64,000 bases of DNA, from contig JAVBOK010000086.1 of the NCBI GenBank assembly GCA_031550605.1, forward strand, positions 15,366-79,365. Direction: 5' to 3'. The stretch is from FLUQ01 sp031550605. Lineage in GTDB: Bacteria > Desulfobacterota > Desulfovibrionia > Desulfovibrionales > Desulfovibrionaceae. The translations under genes were made by a program, and so were the position numbers. Positions 47,422-54,958 of this stretch are shown in pieces. A model generated the notes under the pieces. That model saw nothing but the letters and a program-made list of their open reading frames with translations. It was not told the DNA's origin and ran no database searches. Position 1 is the first letter of the stretch. Each line of letters opens with the position of its first letter.

Positions 47422-49152
47422 CTATTCCGCCTGCCCCGCATCCACGGACACGATGCAAAAGCGCACTGCGTCCACCAGGCCGTTATACGTCAACTTCAGA
47501 GCCGGAATCACCGGCAGGGCCAGGAAGGACAGGGTCATGAACGGGTCCTGCCCGGCGGGCACGCCCAGTTCATGGGCCAGATCCTGCAGGCGGACCAGGC
47601 CGTCGCGGATTTCTTCCAGCGGCCGGTCGGACAGGATGCCGCCCAGGGGCAGGGAAAGCGAGCCGGTGATCCGTCCCTTTTCCGCCACGGCCAGTCCGCC
47701 GCCTATTTGGGCAAGATGCCGGACCACGGCCAAAATGTCCGTATCGTCCGCTCCCGCGGCGATCAGGTGATGGGAATCGTGGGCCACGGTGGAGCCGATG
47801 GCGCCGCGCGCCAGACCCAGGCCGCGGACCAGGCCCGCCCCGACCGTGCCCGTGCCTTTGTGCCGTTCCCACACCGACAACTTCACAATATCCCGGACGG
47901 GATCCGGCGCGAAACAACCGTCCCGTTTGGGAACCTCAAGGCGCAGATCCTCGGTCACGAGCCGTCCGGGAAGCACGCCGATAACCCGCGCGGTTGTTCC
48001 GGCGGCCGGCAGGGCCAGCTGTTCCGGCCCGATGGAACCCAGATGCACGCTGCCCCGCAAGGCGGAGGCGCCGGCGGACGCGCGGGCGTCCCAAAGGTCG
48101 CGCCCGTCCCGCAGGACAGGCCGGCCGCCGTGCAGCACCAGTTCCGGCCGCCATGTTTCCAGATCGGGGTACAGGGCCAGATCGGCCCGGAAGCCGGGGG
48201 CAATGGCCCCCAGATCGCGCAGGCCGAAATGCCTGGCCGCGTTCAGGCAGGCCATGTCCAGAACCCGGCGCAGCGGCTGCCCCGCGCGAAGAGCCAGACG
48301 CACCATGTGGTTGATGCTGCCTTCGGTCAACAGGTCGTGGGGATTGCGGTCATCGGTGGCGAACATGCACCAGGTGGCATTGGCGTCCGTTACGGCGGGC
48401 AGCAGGGCCAGCAGATCCCGTGCCGCCGATCCCTGGCGCAGCATGACCGCGATGCCGTTGTCCAGCTTTTCGCGGGCTTCGTCCGCCGTGGTGCATTCAT
48501 GATCCGAACGGATGCCCGCCGCCGCGTACGCGGCCAGGGCTTTTGCCGCAAGGCCCGGCGCGTGGCCGTCCACCGGCCGGCCGTCGGCCAGGTGCAGTTT
48601 GGCCATGACCTCGGGATCGCGGGCCAGTACGCCGGGGAAGTTCATCATCTCGCCCAGGCCCAGCACGGCGGGGTCATTCAGAAAAGGGGCCAGATCCCTG
48701 GCCCGCAGTTCCGCCGCCGCCGCATCCAGGCCGCTTGCGGGCACGCAGGACGGCAGCATGACGAACACCCGCAGCGGCAGGTTGCGCACGGCCTGCAGCA
48801 GGTACGCGATGCCCGCGGCCCCGGCCACGTTGGCGATTTCATGGGGGTCCACGACAGCCGCGGTCACCCCGGCGCGGAGCAGGGCGCGGGCGAACTCTTC
48901 CGGCGCGGCCATGCTGCTCTCGATGTGCACATGGGCGTCGATGAAACCAGGCAGCAGGTATTTGCCCCCGGCGTCGATTTCCTCCCGTCCCGCGTAGCGG
49001 CCGACCCCGGCGATGTAGCCGCCGGACAGGGCCACGTCAGCGTCGATGAACTCTCCGCGGAAAGCGTTCCACACGCGCGCGTTGCGGAGTACCAGATCGG
49101 AAGGTTCCTCGCCGGCGGCCGCCGCGATCAAATCTTCAATGGGTTTGGGCAT
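47422..49152 (-). CDS. ade: Adenine deaminase
   Basis: Deaminates adenine to hypoxanthine for purine salvage. The 576-aa amidohydrolase has the metal-site motif GFIDAHVHIESSM and the following VVDPHEIANV. Further features are the Asp-containing segment ATDDRNPHDL and a C-terminal domain with HDSHHLIAAG. The length matches Ade. GGAGAA precedes the ATG. It stands alone on the strand between a SYLF lipoprotein gene and a convergent ABM gene. Confidence 0.95.
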   Translation of the reverse strand: MPKPIEDLIAAAAGEEPSDLVLRNARVWNAFRGEFIDADVALSGGYIAGVGRYAGREEIDAGGKYLLPGFIDAHVHIESSMAAPEEFARALLRAGVTAAVVDPHEIANVAGAAGIAYLLQAVRNLPLRVFVMLPSCVPASGLDAAAAELRARDLAPFLNDPAVLGLGEMMNFPGVLARDPEVMAKLHLADGRPVDGHAPGLAAKALAAYAAAGIRSDHECTTADEAREKLDNGIAVMLRQGSAARDLLALLPAVTDANATWCMFATDDRNPHDLLTEGSINHMVRLALRAGQPLRRVLDMACLNAARHFGLRDLGAIAPGFRADLALYPDLETWRPELVLHGGRPVLRDGRDLWDARASAGASALRGSVHLGSIGPEQLALPAAGTTARVIGVLPGRLVTEDLRLEVPKRDGCFAPDPVRDIVKLSVWERHKGTGTVGAGLVRGLGLARGAIGSTVAHDSHHLIAAGADDTDILAVVRHLAQIGGGLAVAEKGRITGSLSLPLGGILSDRPLEEIRDGLVRLQDLAHELGVPAGQDPFMTLSFLALPVIPALKLTYNGLVDAVRFCIVSVDAGQAE

Positions 49153-49214
49153 GTTCTCCTTTTCCCTGTCGCGGCGGTCGCCTTGCGGCGTTCAGGCGGG
49201 ACTGCGCGGCGCAA

Positions 49215-49787
49215 TCACTGCTGCAGCCTCGTGATTTTCTGCCCCTGTATGCCAAGGCCGCCCATCAGACCCGACTGGTTGTAAATGAACGCGTACACGT
49301 CGGACCTTCCTGTGGTGGTCGAAAGGTCTTTCGCCATCCCCTGGTCTATGACGGTGATGCTCGGGCCGACGCCGATGGACCAGCCGTCGCTGCTGTCAAG
49401 ATAGTTGAGCGCCGAAGGCTTTGTCAGAAACATGGCTTCGGCGTAGTCCTGCGCGCCCGCCTGCAGGCCCCAGGACAGCGACGTCGCGTTGTAATAGCCC
49501 AGCACATGCCCGCCGGGCGAGAACAGCACCCCGTTGCCGCCGGAACCGCCGACAATGAGCCCCAGCTTGAAGATGTCGGGGAAGACGAGGATCGCGACGG
49601 AACGGTCACGCAGCTCTTTGGCTTCCGGGGTGGTGGCGTACAGAATTTCCAGCGACATGCGCGCTTCTTTTACCAGGTCCGCTTGCGTCGCTGCCGATAT
49701 GCTCGGGCCGGTCATGCTGGAGCAGGCGCTTAACAGCATGATCATGATGCAAATAACAAATTGAATCATCATGTTTTTTGTTTTCAT
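49215..49787 (-). CDS. SYLF-domain lipoprotein
   Basis: Predicted outer-membrane or periplasmic lipoprotein of 190 aa. The N-terminus is a lipoprotein signal with lipobox LSAC (acylated Cys22). The remainder is a SYLF (Ysc84/DUF500) domain, a lipid-binding fold, with VFPDIFKLGLIVGGSGGNGV and SLSWGLQAGAQDYAEAMFL. GGGAG lies 8 nt before the chosen ATG. Its base composition is a little richer in A+T at the 5' end than the neighbours. The role is probably in the cell envelope; exact function unknown. Confidence 0.9.
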   Translation of the reverse strand: MKTKNMMIQFVICIMIMLLSACSSMTGPSISAATQADLVKEARMSLEILYATTPEAKELRDRSVAILVFPDIFKLGLIVGGSGGNGVLFSPGGHVLGYYNATSLSWGLQAGAQDYAEAMFLTKPSALNYLDSSDGWSIGVGPSITVIDQGMAKDLSTTTGRSDVYAFIYNQSGLMGGLGIQGQKITRLQQ

Positions 49788-50086
49788 ATAATTCTCCCGT
49801 GTGTGGATGACGATCCCGTTTTGCCGCATGCGCGGTCCATTTTTCTGAGGCCCTTGCGGCGCGTCATGCCGCTTCTTTCATTCTATACCCAAAACAGCGG
49901 CAGGGGTAAAGCGCAATGTATACCCGAACGTCCGCGAATCCGGTTCGGAAGCCCGCGTGGGGGACCTTTGCAACCGGGTCCGCTGTGATTTCGGGTGGGA
50001 GAGGATCAACCTCCCGTAAGCCGCACTGATGAAGCAGGCTGTTTTGAACTTGAAAACCGGAGCATGGAAAATATCAAGGGCACTTT

Positions 50087-50272
50087 AAAACAAGAAAAGC
50101 CCCCCGGGGAGCCTTGCGGCCCGCACCGGGGGGATATGTGGAAATGCGCTGTTGCTCTGTTCTTTTTTCCTTGATCACACCCGCCGCAAGCGGTCAGAGT
50201 TCGTAAAGCATCCGAACAAAGACGACGCATCAGTAGAGGGCCGGGCTGGAATTTGGGAGGAACCCTGCCTTT
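50087..50272 (-). ncRNA. Putative structured small RNA of about 185 nt
   Basis: On the minus strand a promoter-like pair TTGTTC (50309-50304) and TATAGG (50284-50279), 19 bp apart, would start a transcript near 50272. The transcript would end at a strong intrinsic terminator (stem CCGGGGGG/CCCCCCGG, 50133-50100, followed by CTTTTCTTGTTTT). Internal pairings include GUUCG/CGAAC (50217-50199) and AUGCG/CGCAU. The region has no believable protein gene. Length and position would fit a 6S-like RNA, but I cannot confirm that family by eye. Confidence 0.45.
50100..50133 (-). terminator. Strong intrinsic terminator (minus strand)
   Basis: An eight-pair GC stem (CCCCCCGG with CCGGGGGG) with an inner GCC/GGC stem is followed on the minus strand by CTTTTCTTGTTTT. 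It would end the putative small RNA and any read-through from proC. Confidence 0.7.
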
Positions 50273-50388
50273 GCTATACCTATAGCAGATTTTTGCAGCA
50301 TGGGAACAAAAAAATACGCATTTTCCTGTTCTTCGCGAAAAAAAACAGGAAGCAAATCGATGTAAATTCGTAACTGCTTTAAAGTGTT

Positions 50389-50559
50389 TTATTTTTCTTG
50401 TTTTGGGTCTGAAAAGAATTTTTCGATACCCCAATGGCCGCCGCCGTGGGGGTAGCCCCTTGGGGGTTCAGCCCCTCCCGGATTGAGGGCAAACCCAGAA
50501 TGCCATGATTTTGTGGGGTTTTTCATCGATGATTTGGGGACTCGGTCCCCGTATTTCAT
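50389..50559 (-). CDS. Possible 56-aa protein coupled to proC
   Basis: A small frame begins at an ATG that overlaps the proC stop by four bases (ATGA), as in translationally coupled genes, and ends 168 bases later. The product starts MKYGDRVPKSSMKNPTKSW and is rich in Gly, Pro, His and Lys (GGAEPPRGYPHGGGHWG). I do not recognise it. It may be a small protein or simply read-through of an intergenic segment. Confidence 0.35.
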   Translation of the reverse strand: MKYGDRVPKSSMKNPTKSWHSGFALNPGGAEPPRGYPHGGGHWGIEKFFSDPKQEK

Positions 50560-51371
50560 TCTTTCTCCATGGCTTTGCCGCGCGCGTCGGCGGCCAGGAT
50601 GGCGTCGATGATATGGCCGCGCACGGCGGCGCGGGCCAGGTGGTTGGTGCCCACGATGGTCATGCCGCCGGGCGAGGTGACGCCGGCGTGCAGCACGGCG
50701 GGGTGCTGCCCGGTCTCCGCGACCATGCGGGCGGATCCCCTGAACAGGCCGCAGACCATGTCGGTCGCTTCCTTGCGGGTGAACCCCAGGGTCACGGCGG
50801 CTTCCATCACCGCGTCCATCATGTGGTAGACGTAGGCCGGCCCGCAGCCCGCCACGGCGGAAAAGGCGTTCATTTTGGACTCGGGCAGGACGAATACCGT
50901 GCCCAGGGAGGTGAACAGGTCCGTTATCAGGCTTTTGCGTTCGTCCGGCAGGGCGGGGTCGTCCAGACACAGGGCGAAGAGTCCTTCGCCGACCAGGGCA
51001 GGAGTGTTGGGCATGATTTGCACGGCGGGGCAGACCCCGGCCAGGGCGGAGCGCAACGCGGTCAGGGGCTGGCCGGCCGCGATGGACAGCAGCGTTTTTC
51101 CCGCGTCCAGAGCGGAGCGGATGCGGCCGATGAGGGCCGCGACCTGATAGGGCTTGACCGCCAGCAGCACGAAATCGCTGGCTCCGGCCAGAGCGGCGGG
51201 ATCCGCGTTCCATGCGCCGCCGGCTTCTTCCAGGGCCGGGCGCAGGCTTTCGTTCAGGTCGTGCCCGGTCACGGTGAACCGGCCGGCAAGGCCGGGGTTC
51301 CGCAAAATGCCGTGGGCGATGGCCCCGCCCATGTTGCCGCAGCCGATGATGCCCAGAGCGTGTCGCGTCAT
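50556..51371 (-). CDS. proC: Pyrroline-5-carboxylate reductase
   Basis: Last enzyme of proline synthesis, reducing pyrroline-5-carboxylate with NAD(P)H. The 271-aa protein opens with the nucleotide-binding motif ALGIIGCGNMGGAI. It has VLLAVKPYQ and MPNTPALVGEGLFAL, and ends with the family signature GVTSPGGMTIVGTNHLARAA-type segment, slightly changed from the usual TIAGL. I start at MTRHALG; a longer frame has no family content. It is followed by an overlapping 56-aa frame and preceded by the Smr gene 14 bp upstream. Confidence 0.95.
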   Translation of the reverse strand: MTRHALGIIGCGNMGGAIAHGILRNPGLAGRFTVTGHDLNESLRPALEEAGGAWNADPAALAGASDFVLLAVKPYQVAALIGRIRSALDAGKTLLSIAAGQPLTALRSALAGVCPAVQIMPNTPALVGEGLFALCLDDPALPDERKSLITDLFTSLGTVFVLPESKMNAFSAVAGCGPAYVYHMMDAVMEAAVTLGFTRKEATDMVCGLFRGSARMVAETGQHPAVLHAGVTSPGGMTIVGTNHLARAAVRGHIIDAILAADARGKAMEKE

Positions 51372-51385
51372 GTCCGTTCGTCCTG

Positions 51386-52321
51386 TTATAGTAAAAGTTC
51401 CTCTTCCGACGGCGTTCTGTCCCAGACAATCTTGCCCTGGTTCTTTTTGCGCTTGCGCAGCAGCAGATACAAGGCCCCGGCCCCGCCGTCGCCGGGCTTT
51501 GCCGTGCAGAAGGCCAGAATCACGCGTTTGAACGGGTCGCGGGTCAGCCATGCCTGCACCCGTTCGCGCAGCACCGGGGTGCCGCCCGGCGAATTGCGGC
51601 CGCGCCCGGTGATGAGCAGCAGATGCCGTTTGCCGTCCTGATAGGCGAAACGGATGAAATTCGCCAGCGAGACGTACGCCTGCTCCATATTCTGGCCGTG
51701 CAGGTCGATGTGCCCTTCCGGGCTGTAGGAACCTGCCCGCATTTTGCCCATCACGGCGGGGTCCAGGCCCAGCACGTGGCCCTGGATGAATTCGTCCGTG
51801 TACTCCAGAGCGAATTCAAGTCCGCCCGCCAGCAGGTCATCCATGCCCACGACGGCGGCGGGCGCGGGCATGCCGGCCGGCCTGGGGGGCGGGGGCAACG
51901 CGCGCCCCCTGGCGCGAAGGGGGGCGACGCCGTCCACGGCCTGGACGAACAGAGCCTCTTCCTGCGGATTGGCCGGATTGGGCGGGGCGGGCGTTTCCCC
52001 TGCGCCGGGCGGTTCCGCGCGGCCGCGCTCCGTTCGTTCCGGAAACTTTTCCGCGGCGTCGCGGCGGCCTTCCTGCGCCGCGAGCATGGCCGCGAAATCG
52101 TCTTCGTTCGTGCCTCCACCGCGCCGGACCGGCTCGTTTTGCCCCATGGCCCGCAGAAAAAGCGCGGATTCGTCCGTCAACGAAGGAGCGCGGGAAGGGG
52201 CGGTTTTTTTCTTCCCGGCCGCGGGTGCGGCGGGGCTCACGCCGGGTGCTTCCGCGCGGGCTTTTTTAAAGCGCGATTTGTCCAGCGCCTGAAATGGATT
52301 TGCGGTGTTCCCTGTACTCAT
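51386..52321 (-). CDS. Smr domain protein
   Basis: Protein of 311 aa. The first 170 residues are low-complexity and rich in Ala, Pro and charge, with two short repeated helices (DESALFLRAMG and EEALFVQAVDG). The C-terminal 110 residues are an Smr domain with the motifs HIDLHGQNMEQA and LLITGRGRNSPGG, found in nucleases related to the MutS2 C-terminus. The lysine-rich tail KRKKNQGK may contact nucleic acid. It probably acts on RNA or branched DNA; the substrate is unknown. It runs with proC and is divergent from the TPR gene. Confidence 0.88.
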   Translation of the reverse strand: MSTGNTANPFQALDKSRFKKARAEAPGVSPAAPAAGKKKTAPSRAPSLTDESALFLRAMGQNEPVRRGGGTNEDDFAAMLAAQEGRRDAAEKFPERTERGRAEPPGAGETPAPPNPANPQEEALFVQAVDGVAPLRARGRALPPPPRPAGMPAPAAVVGMDDLLAGGLEFALEYTDEFIQGHVLGLDPAVMGKMRAGSYSPEGHIDLHGQNMEQAYVSLANFIRFAYQDGKRHLLLITGRGRNSPGGTPVLRERVQAWLTRDPFKRVILAFCTAKPGDGGAGALYLLLRKRKKNQGKIVWDRTPSEEELLL

Positions 52322-52387
52322 GGTAATGTGCTCGCTGCTGTTTCCCTTTACGCTGTTTCACGGCGGGGGTAAACGGAAGATGTCACA

Positions 52388-53416
52388 GTGACCTGTTACG
52401 GAGCGGCCGTGCACGGACAACGTTTTATCGGTGTATATGCGACCAACGAAATGCCTTCCACGCTGGGGGCTTCCGCGCGCCCCATGGTGCGGCGCAGACG
52501 CCTGTGGTTCGTATGGGAACAGGGCGACGGCAATTACCGCGTGCAACCTCTGAATGCCCTTTATCTGCCCATGGCGGAACCCCGGACCATTTCGGGCAGG
52601 GAACTGGCCTACCGATTCACGTTGGACGCCGGATGTCCGGCGGTTCCGCCCGGTTACGTGCCGGAAGATTCCGCCTGCGCGCCGGATGCGGACATGGCGG
52701 ACGCGGGCGGCGTTCCGGATGCCGGAGAGGTCTCGGTTCATGCCCCGTCCCCTCGCGTGGCCCGGGAACTGCGGGCGGATGATCCCGACCTTTTGCGGGT
52801 ATGGCTGGAAAAGGACCTGCCCCCGCCTTCCGCCCAACCGCCGCGCGACGGCTTCACCCCGGCGCAGGAAGCGGAAATGGCCATGCTGCTGGAAGAGGGC
52901 CTGCTTGATCCTTTGCCGGAAAATCCACTTCCCGTGCCTTCCGCATCAGGTACGTCCGGGGCGTCCTCCGTACCCGGCGCGCGCGTTGCGGCCACGCCGC
53001 ATCCTCCCGGGCCGGAGGGGGAGGAAGATCCGGAACGGGCTCTGCGGGCCGCGTTCGCCCTGGGGCTTTTGCAACTGAAACAGGGGCGGAAGGAAGAAGG
53101 CGCGGCCAGCCTGGAGCGCGTTCTGGCCCAGCCCCGGCAGCCTCTTCCCAACGGGTCGCTGCTGTTTTCGGAGTTCGGCGTCAGTCTGCGCCGGTTGGGC
53201 CTTATCAGTCTGGCCATGGCCGCGCACCGGCGGGCGCTGGAATTTTCTCCCGACGACGCGAGGGTGCACTTCAATCTTGCCCGCGGGTATCATGATCTGA
53301 ACGATTTTTCCCTGGCCTGCAAGCATCTGGAACGGGCGTTGGAAATCGCCCCGGATTTTGCCCAGGCGCGGCAGTTTCTGGCCTTTTTGCAGGCCAAGGA
53401 TTCTTCTCCGCTGTAA
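52388..53416 (+). CDS. TPR-repeat protein of unknown function
   Basis: Protein of 342 aa. The first 75 residues form a conserved-looking block (RFIGVYATNEMPSTLGASAR) of unknown family. A flexible acidic and Pro-rich linker follows to about 215. The last 125 residues contain about three TPR-like helical hairpins (LAMAAHRRALEFSPDDARVH, then LACKHLERALEIAPDFAQAR). It starts with GTG at 52388. It is likely a scaffold for protein contacts. The AMIN-domain gene follows 38 bp later. Confidence 0.7.
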   Translation: MTCYGAAVHGQRFIGVYATNEMPSTLGASARPMVRRRRLWFVWEQGDGNYRVQPLNALYLPMAEPRTISGRELAYRFTLDAGCPAVPPGYVPEDSACAPDADMADAGGVPDAGEVSVHAPSPRVARELRADDPDLLRVWLEKDLPPPSAQPPRDGFTPAQEAEMAMLLEEGLLDPLPENPLPVPSASGTSGASSVPGARVAATPHPPGPEGEEDPERALRAAFALGLLQLKQGRKEEGAASLERVLAQPRQPLPNGSLLFSEFGVSLRRLGLISLAMAAHRRALEFSPDDARVHFNLARGYHDLNDFSLACKHLERALEIAPDFAQARQFLAFLQAKDSSPL

Positions 53417-53454
53417 CCGCACGGCGTGCGGCGCGGTATCAGGAGTGAACGAGG

Positions 53455-54375
53455 ATGAACAAAGGGTTTCTCGGGGTATTTGTGCTGGTGCTGCTGGGCG
53501 CCATGGTCCTGATCACGGTCAACCAGAAAATGACGCGGCCCCCGGCCGGGGGACCGGCCCTTTCCGACCGCGCCCCGTCTGATGTGGCGGCAAACCGCGT
53601 ACGGAACGCGACAGCGCAGGCCCCGTCCGCTCAGGTGCGCCCGGCTGACACCGCCGGACCGGGATCCGCCGTTCCGGCGTCAAGCCCGGCGGCCGACGCC
53701 GTGAAGCCCGCTCCCGCGGGAAAGCCGGCTGCCGCCGAATCGGCCCCGGCCGCGGACCGGAAACCCGCGGTCTCCGTCCCGGCTTCCTCCGCCGCGCAGG
53801 CGGCGTCCCCGCCCCTGCCCAGAGTGGAACCTCCCATTTCCCAAACCGCCGCCAAGCCGGATGCAGCCAAACCCGACCCGGCCAAACAGGCCGCCGCCGC
53901 CGGGGCCGCCAAACCGGCCGGGGGGGCGTTGCAACCCATACCCGCCGGGTCTGCCGCGCCCGCCGGCGCAACCAGGCCGGCGGCAAACGCGCAACCCGCG
54001 CTCTCCGCGCCGGTAAAACCCGACGGCGCAACGCCTGTCGCGAAACCCGCCGCGGCCGCTGCCAAGGGGGCACATGCCCTCAAATCGGTCAGCCTGCATT
54101 TCAAAAACAAGGGCATGGTGCTGCGTCTGGAAGCGGGCAGCCCCATCACCGGCAAGGCTTTTGTCCTGCCCGGCCCGGACCGTCTGGTGGTCGACCTTTC
54201 CGGCGAATGGGGCGGCGTGAAAGCGCCCCCCATCCCCGCCAACACCCTGGTCAAGGGGGCGCGTATCGGCCAGCAGAGCGGCGGCCCCCGACTGGTGCTG
54301 GACCTTTCCCGCGCGCCCAAAAAATGGGAAAAAATGCAGCCGTCGCCGACAGTGATGGAAATAGCGTTTGAATAG
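53455..54375 (+). CDS. AMIN-domain protein with N-terminal membrane anchor
   Basis: Protein of 306 aa with a single N-terminal membrane segment (FLGVFVLVLLGAMVLITV), a long Ala/Pro/Lys-rich linker (about 30-205), and a C-terminal AMIN domain of about 100 residues (LKSVSLHFKNKGMVLRLEAG, then LVVDLSGEW and PRLVLDLSRAPKKW). AMIN domains place proteins at peptidoglycan or the envelope. GAGG precedes the ATG. The long linker fits a protein spanning the periplasm. It is probably cotranscribed with the TPR gene. Confidence 0.85.
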   Translation: MNKGFLGVFVLVLLGAMVLITVNQKMTRPPAGGPALSDRAPSDVAANRVRNATAQAPSAQVRPADTAGPGSAVPASSPAADAVKPAPAGKPAAAESAPAADRKPAVSVPASSAAQAASPPLPRVEPPISQTAAKPDAAKPDPAKQAAAAGAAKPAGGALQPIPAGSAAPAGATRPAANAQPALSAPVKPDGATPVAKPAAAAAKGAHALKSVSLHFKNKGMVLRLEAGSPITGKAFVLPGPDRLVVDLSGEWGGVKAPPIPANTLVKGARIGQQSGGPRLVLDLSRAPKKWEKMQPSPTVMEIAFE

Positions 54376-54421
54376 CCTGCGGAAGCCGGATCACGGGGGC
54401 GGGGCGCTGTCCCGTTCCCCG

Positions 54422-54566
54422 GCAGGGGCATGACGCCCCTGCGCCCGCATCAGGAAGCGTGACCGTTCCGCAGGACAGCGGAACGAGACGGCGAAGCGAA
54501 GCGGAGCCGCCCGCAGGGCGAGGGCCAGGACGGCCCGAGTCACCGTTCCGCGGGATGCGGTGGCCC
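54422..54566 (+). repeat. Cluster of hairpins downstream of the AMIN gene
   Basis: In order: GCAGGGGC/GCCCCTGC (54422-54442), CGTTCCGC/GCGGAACG (about 54465-54487) and CACCG/CGGTG (about 54541-54561). The string CCGTTCCGC occurs twice about 78 bp apart. The segment fills half of the 310-bp gap before copZ and no gene is visible in it. Confidence 0.45.
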
Positions 54567-54627
54567 CTGTTCCTCTGACCCCGTGCCGGAGAGGCGCGCG
54601 GGGTTTGTTTTTATTTCGCCCGCCCCC

Positions 54628-54655
54628 TTTACCGGGGGCCGTGATGCTGTATAAT
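54628..54655 (+). promoter_or_regulatory. Promoter of copZ-copA
   Basis: TTTACC (54628-54633) and a perfect TATAAT (54650-54655) are 16 bp apart. The predicted start point at about 54662 coincides with the first base of the palindromic box described next. Confidence 0.65.
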
Positions 54656-54661
54656 GATAAC

Positions 54662-54676
54662 TGAAAGTCATTTTCA
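54662..54676. promoter_or_regulatory. Fur-like operator at the copZ start point
   Basis: TGAAAGTCATTTTCA agrees with the 7-1-7 Fur consensus TGATAATNATTATCA at all but three or four positions and is an inverted repeat (TGAAA...TTTCA). It overlaps the predicted transcription start. A CopY/CsoR-type or other metalloregulator site is an alternative. Confidence 0.5.
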
Positions 54677-54685
54677 GGAGAAGGT

Positions 54686-54886
54686 ATGCCCACAATTACC
54701 GTTGCCGGCATGAGTTGCGACCACTGCCGCCGTTCCGTTGCCGAAGCGATTGCCAAAATTCCCGGCGTCAGCGCCGTCACGGTGGACCTGTCCACCGGCA
54801 GAGCCTCCTGGCAGGGCGACGAAAGCCCGGCCGCCGTGGAAGCGGCCAGGACCGCCGTGCGCCATATCGGTTTTGACGCGCAATAG
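54686..54886 (+). CDS. copZ: CopZ-like heavy-metal-associated domain protein
   Basis: Small metal chaperone of 66 aa made of one HMA domain with the metal-binding pair Cys11 and Cys14 in GMSCDHC. It would carry Cu(I) to the CopA ATPase encoded 72 bp downstream. GGAGAAGG precedes the ATG. The MSCDHC form is close to that of other bacterial CopZ proteins. Confidence 0.9.
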   Translation: MPTITVAGMSCDHCRRSVAEAIAKIPGVSAVTVDLSTGRASWQGDESPAAVEAARTAVRHIGFDAQ

Positions 54887-54958
54887 GGGGCGCGGCCTTT
54901 CGCCGCGCCGCATTGTGCCGCCTCTGGCGCCGTTGCGTGTTTTCCCCTGGAGAGTGTC

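Noticed and set aside
50152..50373. Plus-strand 73-codon frame in the gap between the SYLF gene and proC
   Set aside because: No ribosome site, odd composition, and it overlaps a structured region with promoter and terminator on the other strand.
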